From positions 1 through 35,200 of the forward strand of contig JAMDEN010000062.1 of NCBI GenBank assembly GCA_023487035.1: a stretch of 35,200 bases of DNA. Reading direction: 5' to 3'. The notes beneath the pieces were generated by a model. That model saw only the letters and a program-made list of their open reading frames with translations. It was not told the origin of the DNA and did not search any database. Positions 29,684-35,200 of this stretch are shown piece by piece. Positions within the stretch are counted from its first letter, which is position 1; each line of letters starts with the position of its first letter. The stretch is from Actinomycetota bacterium (lineage in GTDB: Bacteria > Actinomycetota > Humimicrobiia > Humimicrobiales > Humimicrobiaceae). The position numbers and the translations under genes were made by a program.

Positions 29684-30748
29684 ATGAAAAATTTGTTAAA
29701 AGAATTTAGTGAAGCTGATTTAAAAATTTTTAAAGAAGAATTCAACGACTTTCTACCTAAAAAAATATTAGATTCGCATATTCATTTGTGGAAAAAAGAA
29801 TTTTTTAAAGAGGAAATTTCTATAGATAAACAAAAAACTAATCCATTTGCCGATAAAGATATAATTGATGGTTTTACTTTTAGTGATTTTAAATTTGTAG
29901 CAAATAAATTATTCCCGAATAAAATATATGAAGGTCTTTTTTTTGGCCTTCCGATTAAAGAAATAAACTTGCAAATGGCAAATAAATATATTTCGAATGT
30001 ATGCATGGAAAATAATTGTTATGGCCTCTATATACCTGAACCGAATTTAAAAAATATTCCCGAGGATTTTTTTAAAAACAGATTTATTGGTTTTAAACCC
30101 TATCCGGATTTAGTGGAATATAAAATGCCCACAGATTTCTCTGAATTAGATATTGATGTAAGTATATTTGATTTTATTTCTAAAAAGGTTTTAGAATTTT
30201 CTGAGGAAAATGGTCTTATGCTATTAATTCATATCCCCAGAAAGAATAGATTAAATGATAAAAGAAATATAGAAGAAATAAGTACTATTGCTACAAAATA
30301 TAAAAATATAAAAATAATTTTAGCTCATGCCGGAAGATCATATTGTTATAGTGATATTAAAGACAGCATTAATTATTTAAAAGATTTTAAAAATTTATAT
30401 GTTGATACAGCAATGATAAATAATTTTTCGGTTAATAAATTATTAATAAAAGAGTTGGGTCCAGAAAAAATATTATATGGAAGTGATTTAGCAATAGCAG
30501 CATTAAAAGGAAAAAATATTGAAATTAATAACAAACATTATTTTGTGACTAACGTACCTCATTCCTGGAGTTTATCATCATCAGAAATGAATTTAGATAA
30601 TTTTACCTATTTTATTTATGAGATTATAGGAGCTATAAAAATTGCTGTAAAGAGTTTGAATTTGGGCAAAGAAGATATTGAAAATATATTTTATTTAAAT
30701 ACTAAAAGGTTAATTGATGATATTTTATATAGCATATCAAAAAATTGA
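29684..30748 (+). CDS. Amidohydrolase family protein
   Basis: KILDSHIHLW (HxH), FIGFKPYPD, IKIILAHAGRS, KILYGSDLAI. Confidence 0.85.
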   Translation: MKNLLKEFSEADLKIFKEEFNDFLPKKILDSHIHLWKKEFFKEEISIDKQKTNPFADKDIIDGFTFSDFKFVANKLFPNKIYEGLFFGLPIKEINLQMANKYISNVCMENNCYGLYIPEPNLKNIPEDFFKNRFIGFKPYPDLVEYKMPTDFSELDIDVSIFDFISKKVLEFSEENGLMLLIHIPRKNRLNDKRNIEEISTIATKYKNIKIILAHAGRSYCYSDIKDSINYLKDFKNLYVDTAMINNFSVNKLLIKELGPEKILYGSDLAIAALKGKNIEINNKHYFVTNVPHSWSLSSSEMNLDNFTYFIYEIIGAIKIAVKSLNLGKEDIENIFYLNTKRLIDDILYSISKN

Positions 30749-30877
30749 CTTTTGTTTAGCTTAAGTCTGATTATATAAAATAATAGTTATGTTTTAAAAA
30801 TAATAGGTCTGTTAAAAAAAATATTTTATCAATAAGGAGATAATATAAAAGTTAGGGGGTGATGGATAAGTTAATAG

Positions 30878-30914
30878 CTTTGCGTTTCCAGCAATATTTG
30901 ATGGAAACGCAAAG
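30878..30914. promoter_or_regulatory. Perfect 13-bp inverted repeat in the leader of the solute-binding protein gene
   Basis: CTTTGCGTTTCCA (30878-30890), 11-nt loop, TGGAAACGCAAAG (30902-30914). No T tract follows. Confidence 0.75.
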
Positions 30915-31042
30915 TTTGGTACTTAAGAAATTAAAGCATATAAAATATAACACAAAATGGAGGTGATTTTAAGTTAAAAAAATAATTTCAAACTTAGAAA
31001 GACTAATTTATTTAAAACAGTTTAAGTTAGGAGAAAATAAAA

Positions 31043-32425
31043 ATGTTTAAAAGTAAGATTTTAAATTTATTATTATTGTTTTTAATAATTATAGTTGTAA
31101 TGTCTTTTAGCATGTTTGGCTGCAAAGCAACAACATCTACTGAAACAACATCAGCAGCTACTGAAACAACAGCTGGTGCTGAAACAACAGTAGCAGCATC
31201 AGAAACTACAGCCGCTGCTGAAACTGCCGGAAAAATAAAGTTAGATTTTCCTCATTGGTTTTTTAGTCATGGTGGAACTTTTGATACATGGATAAAGGGT
31301 GCTGTAGATGAATTTGTAAAACAAAATCCAAATATAGAAGTTAATGGTTATGCTGTAGGTTATGATGAATTTTGGGATAAAATTGATACAGCTATTGCAG
31401 CTGGAACTCCTCCAGATATTATAGCAGCACATAACACAAATTTAGGAAAATATATTTCAGCTGGTGCATTATTACCATTGGATGATTTGATAAACATGGC
31501 TGATATAAAAGATAATTGGAGTGTTATGCAAAAAGAAGGTGTTACTTCAACTAGTCCCGATGGAAAAACATATTTATTAACTTCAGATATGGGATTTTAT
31601 TTACCGATGTATAGACCGAGCGTTTTTAAAAAAGCAGGAATATCTAGTTATGCAAAAACTCCTGAGGAATTCATTGAAATGACAAAAAAATTAACTCAAT
31701 CAGGTATTAAAGGGTATGCAGCAATGATTAATCCTGGTAATTGGCAGGAAGGATTATATGATTTAGCTATATGGACTATTGGATTAGGTGGACACTATGG
31801 AAAAGATGGTAAACCAGCGCTAAATTCACCAGAGGTAATTCAAGCAGTAACTTATTTAAAACAATTATTTGATGCAGGTGTTATGCCAAAAGAAATTGAC
31901 AAAGGTACATATAGAAAAATGTTTGCTACTGGAGAAGTTGGAACATTAATAGATGGCCCATGGATGTATGAAATGGCGGTTGGTTGGGACCCATCTGTTA
32001 AAGGAGATTTCGAAGTAGTTGATTTACCTTTTCCTACACAAAGAGTAACATCATTTTTTGAAGGATTATCAATTAGCTCCAAATCTAAAAATCCTAAAGA
32101 AGCTGCAAAGTTAATAGAATTCTTATGTTCTCCAGAACAGCAAAAAAGACTTGTTGAAATTACTGGAATCATGTCAGCAAGAGAAGATATCTATAAGGAT
32201 CAAACATGGTCAAATGGATTGACCCAAAAATGGCCATGGTTCCAAAAGTATATTGATCATGTAAGTCAGGCTGTTCTTAATAATCCAACAGGTATGCCTG
32301 GAGAAAAAATTCCTGAGGTAGTTAAAATTTGGTACACTGCTTATGAAAAAGTGCTTTATGAAAATGCAGACCCAACAAAAGCTATGAATGATGCACAGAC
32401 AGAAGCAATGGCATTATTTAAATAA
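31043..32425 (+). CDS. ABC transporter extracellular solute-binding lipoprotein, family 1 (CUT1 sugar type)
   Basis: Lipobox SMFGC, Thr/Glu/Ala-rich linker, then FVKQNPNIEVNGYAVGYDEFWDKIDTAIAAGTPPDIIAAH and EAAKLIEFLCSPEQQKRL. Confidence 0.94.
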   Translation: MFKSKILNLLLLFLIIIVVMSFSMFGCKATTSTETTSAATETTAGAETTVAASETTAAAETAGKIKLDFPHWFFSHGGTFDTWIKGAVDEFVKQNPNIEVNGYAVGYDEFWDKIDTAIAAGTPPDIIAAHNTNLGKYISAGALLPLDDLINMADIKDNWSVMQKEGVTSTSPDGKTYLLTSDMGFYLPMYRPSVFKKAGISSYAKTPEEFIEMTKKLTQSGIKGYAAMINPGNWQEGLYDLAIWTIGLGGHYGKDGKPALNSPEVIQAVTYLKQLFDAGVMPKEIDKGTYRKMFATGEVGTLIDGPWMYEMAVGWDPSVKGDFEVVDLPFPTQRVTSFFEGLSISSKSKNPKEAAKLIEFLCSPEQQKRLVEITGIMSAREDIYKDQTWSNGLTQKWPWFQKYIDHVSQAVLNNPTGMPGEKIPEVVKIWYTAYEKVLYENADPTKAMNDAQTEAMALFK

Positions 32426-32440
32426 TAATAAATAAATATA

Positions 32441-32489
32441 AGAGTGGGTAAGAATATGAATAGTTTTATCTAGCCTATTCTCCCACTCT
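32441..32489 (+). other. Stem-loop after the solute-binding protein gene (processing/partial termination element)
   Basis: AGAGTGGG-ta-AGAATA ... TATTCT-CCCACTCT. No following T tract. Confidence 0.6.
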
Positions 32490-32534
32490 AATTATAGAAT
32501 TATTATATTAAATTATAATATAAGTGAGATATAA

Positions 32535-33543
32535 ATGATTTCAGCAGTATTTTATGGCAATCGGAACATTCAAATAAGGAAAAATAAAATAAAAAAAGTT
32601 AAAAATGATGAATTATTAATTAAAGTAATGGCATCTGGAATTTGTGGCACAGATATTTTATTTTATAATGGAAAATGTTCTTATATTAACTTACCTGTTA
32701 TTCTTGGGCATGAATATTCAGGAGAAGTGGTAGAAATAGGAGAGGATGTAAATAATATTCAAATTGGAGATAGAGTAGCTATTGACCCTACTGTCTTTTG
32801 CTGTGAGTGTTTTTATTGTTGTAATGGCCAAGTTCATCTTTGTGATAATATGTTTACATTAGGTGTTAATAAAGACGGAGGTTTTTCTCAATATTCATTA
32901 GTCCCTTGCAGAAGCGTATATAAGCTTGAGAATAATATTAGTTTTGAAGAAGGTGCGCTTCTTGAGCCAATTTCTTGTTGTATCCATGGACTTGATAAAT
33001 TAAAAATACAATTGGGCGATGTAGTTATGTTATCTGGATTTGGTCTTATTGGCTTTATTATGCTTCAATTATTAAAGATTTATGGAGCATCCAAGGTTAT
33101 TGTTTTAGAACCAAAAGCAGATAGGAGGGAATTAGCAGAAAAATTTGGTGCTAATTACATATTAAATCCAAATAACAATATTGATTATAATATTAAGCAG
33201 ATCGTACAAAATGGTGCCGATATATTAATTGAATGTTCAGGTAATCCATTAGCACAAGAAAATGCATTTTCATTTGTTAAAAAAGGTGGAAAAATACTTT
33301 TTTTTGGATGCTCCCCTGATTTCCAGAAAATATTTATTTCCACCTTATCATAATGAATTATCTTTAATAGGTTCAACAAATAGTCCTTTTTCATTTATTA
33401 AAGCACTGAGATTATTATCTAGTAAAAGAATAAATGTAAAAGAAATTATCAGTCATAAATTAAAATTAGAAAATATCGTAAAAGCTTTTAATATGGTTGG
33501 ATCAAAAAATATAGGAAAGATATTAATAATACCAAATTCTTAA
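32535..33543 (+). pseudogene. Zinc-dependent alcohol/polyol dehydrogenase, frameshifted (frame 1 32535..33353, continued in 33262..33543)
   Basis: GICGTDILFYNG, LGHEYSGEVVEIG, C-rich zinc site CCECFYCCNGQVHLC, GGKILFFGCSPDF; the C-terminal portion NELSLIGSTNSPFSFIKALRLLSSKRI...IVKAFNM is in the +1 frame. Confidence 0.8.
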
Positions 33544-33603
33544 AGTTTTTACTTTTAACTATTAGTTTTTATAAATATTTAAAATATAAAAAAGGAAATA
33601 AAA

Positions 33604-34614
33604 ATGCTAAAAGTAATCATTAAAGAAATTAGAAAAATTGTTATAGAGGAAGATAAAGAACTTGAAAGTTTTAATAAAGAAGAAGCTATTATTAAAGTAA
33701 AAGCAGTTGGTATTTGCGGATCAGATATGCACGTTTATGCTGGGGAAAATCCTGTTCTTTCACCTCCAAGAGTTCCTGGTCATGAATTTGGCGGAATAAT
33801 CAAAAATATTGGTAGCGAAAATAACAACCTAAAGGTTGGAATGAAGGTTGTTGTAAATCCTGTTATTAATTGTGGTAAATGTTTCTATTGTAAAAATTCA
33901 ATGGAATATTTATGCGAAAACCAGAGTGTTATTGGGGGTGATATTGAAGGAGCTATGAAAGAAGAGATTATAGTTCCGATAAAAAATATTATTAAACTAC
34001 CAAACTCATTTGATTTATTATATTCTCCTTTAATTGAACCAACTGCTGTTGCAATTCATACTGTAAATAAGATTTATGACTCGACTGTTTTAGTAATAGG
34101 GATGGGTACTATAGGTTTATTAATTCAACAGATATGTAAAAATAATAATAATAAATTAATATCGATGGATATCAAGGATTACCCTTTAAAGCTATCTAAA
34201 GAATTAGGTGCAGATTTAGCGATTAATTTTAATGATAATAATAAATTGGAAATATTATATAAATTTTTAAATAACAGTAAAATTGATGTAGTTATTGATA
34301 CAGTCTGCTCTTATAACACTAGTCTTTTTTTAGCTAGTATTGTAAGAAAAGGTGGGAAAATATTTATGGTTGGCATACCAACTAAAAATTATGAGTTTGA
34401 TATAATTAAAATAATATGTAATGAAATAGGAATAATTCCGAATTATCTATATAGAGATTTAGAGTTTAAGAAAGCTGCCGATCAAATAATAGAAGGAAAA
34501 ATTATGTATAAGCCTCTTTTATCAAAAGTTTTTGATTTAAAAGATGCAAAAGATGCATTTGAATTTAAAGATAAAAATCCAACAATTAAGGTGATTTTGA
34601 AAAATGATAATTAA
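33604..34614 (+). CDS. Zinc-dependent alcohol dehydrogenase (threonine/sorbitol dehydrogenase-like)
   Basis: GICGSDMHVYAGENP, PGHEFGGIIKNIG, NCGKCFYCKNSMEYLC, VLVIGMGTIGLLIQQI. Confidence 0.93.
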   Translation: MLKVIIKEIRKIVIEEDKELESFNKEEAIIKVKAVGICGSDMHVYAGENPVLSPPRVPGHEFGGIIKNIGSENNNLKVGMKVVVNPVINCGKCFYCKNSMEYLCENQSVIGGDIEGAMKEEIIVPIKNIIKLPNSFDLLYSPLIEPTAVAIHTVNKIYDSTVLVIGMGTIGLLIQQICKNNNNKLISMDIKDYPLKLSKELGADLAINFNDNNKLEILYKFLNNSKIDVVIDTVCSYNTSLFLASIVRKGGKIFMVGIPTKNYEFDIIKIICNEIGIIPNYLYRDLEFKKAADQIIEGKIMYKPLLSKVFDLKDAKDAFEFKDKNPTIKVILKNDN

Positions 34615-35200
34615 ATTACAAAATAGAATAAATAAAAAAAGTAATTATAAGAGATTTGATAAAACTCCTTATGTTTTAATAAGCCCCTCTGTAATTATTA
34701 TTTTTGCTATATTAATTATCCCTATTTTTTATGCTATATTTCTAAGTTTAACAGATAGCAACCTTTTAAAATTAAACTCGGCATCATTTATTGGGTTAGA
34801 AAATTTCAAAAACTTTTTTATCAGTGATAACTTAACTAAAGTATTATATGCAACAATAGTATATGTAATAGGTGGGGTAAGCTTAACATTTTTTATTGGA
34901 TTGGTTATAGCTTGGCTTTTAAATAATTCATTAAAATTTAATTTTTTATTTAAAGGAATTATAATATTACCATGGGCAGTACCCCAAGTTGTTCTAGTTT
35001 TAATTTGGAAGTGGATGCTAAATCCGCAAAATGGTGTTATTAATTTTTTCTTAAATAAATTAGGTTTAATTCCAAAAGGTTTTAGTTGGTTGAGTAATGT
35101 TAATTTTGCTATTTTAGCTATTCTAATGGTTACACTATGGAAACAATACCCATTAAGCTTTATGATTTTATTAGCTGGGATGAAAACTATTCCTGAGGAA
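34604..35200 (+). CDS. Sugar ABC transporter permease, MalF/UgpA-like (3' truncated by window end)
   Basis: My translation: MIIKLQNRINKKSNYKRFDKTPYVLISPSVIIIFAILIIPIFYAIFLSLTDSNL...GLENFKNFF...LPWAVPQVVLVLIWKWMLNPQNGVIN...LWKQYPLSFMILLAGMKTIPEE. Overlaps the preceding gene by 11 bp; absent from the ORF track. Confidence 0.92.
   Translation, partial: MIIKLQNRINKKSNYKRFDKTPYVLISPSVIIIFAILIIPIFYAIFLSLTDSNLLKLNSASFIGLENFKNFFISDNLTKVLYATIVYVIGGVSLTFFIGLVIAWLLNNSLKFNFLFKGIIILPWAVPQVVLVLIWKWMLNPQNGVINFFLNKLGLIPKGFSWLSNVNFAILAILMVTLWKQYPLSFMILLAGMKTIPEE

Noticed and set aside
33262-33543. Treating 33262..33543 as an independent gene
   Set aside because: Its sequence is the C-terminus of the upstream Zn-ADH in another frame; no RBS or independent N-terminal domain.

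Overview
This is an AT-rich bacterial window (my visual estimate is about 70-75% A+T). It carries mostly intact protein-coding genes. I saw no rRNA, tRNA, CRISPR array, transposase or phage module. From left to right: (1) the tail of a TadE/Flp-pilus-like block, with a partial CDS, an anchored hypothetical, a secreted Trp/Tyr-rich repeat protein and another TadE-like protein; (2) amtB-glnK ammonium transport and a small conserved-looking protein; (3) a uroporphyrinogen-decarboxylase-family protein and a class III aminotransferase; (4) a three-domain acyl-activating ligase / acyl-carrier / PlsC acyltransferase fusion followed by an MFS transporter; (5) a carbohydrate cluster with class II aldolase, DeoR regulator, an amidohydrolase pseudoenzyme next to an intact amidohydrolase, and an RbsA/C/C/B-type ABC transporter ending in a strong bidirectional terminator, faced by an SDR; (6) surE overlapping a YhaM-like HD nuclease; (7) a second carbohydrate cluster with FGGY kinase and class I aldolase divergent from a DeoR regulator, amidohydrolase, CUT1-type binding protein, two zinc alcohol dehydrogenases (the first frameshifted) and a truncated MalF-like permease at the right edge. 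The items most worth a second look are: the W-rich repeat protein; the amidohydrolase pair in which one partner has lost its metal-ligand motifs; the leader with a perfect 13-bp inverted repeat between two near-perfect Shine-Dalgarno sequences; identical CG-centred palindromes upstream of two distant operons; helically phased 10-bp tandem repeats in the divergent DeoR promoter region; and two apparent reading-frame disruptions. I did not find a clearly unprecedented system. The taxon is not determinable with confidence from the sequence alone.
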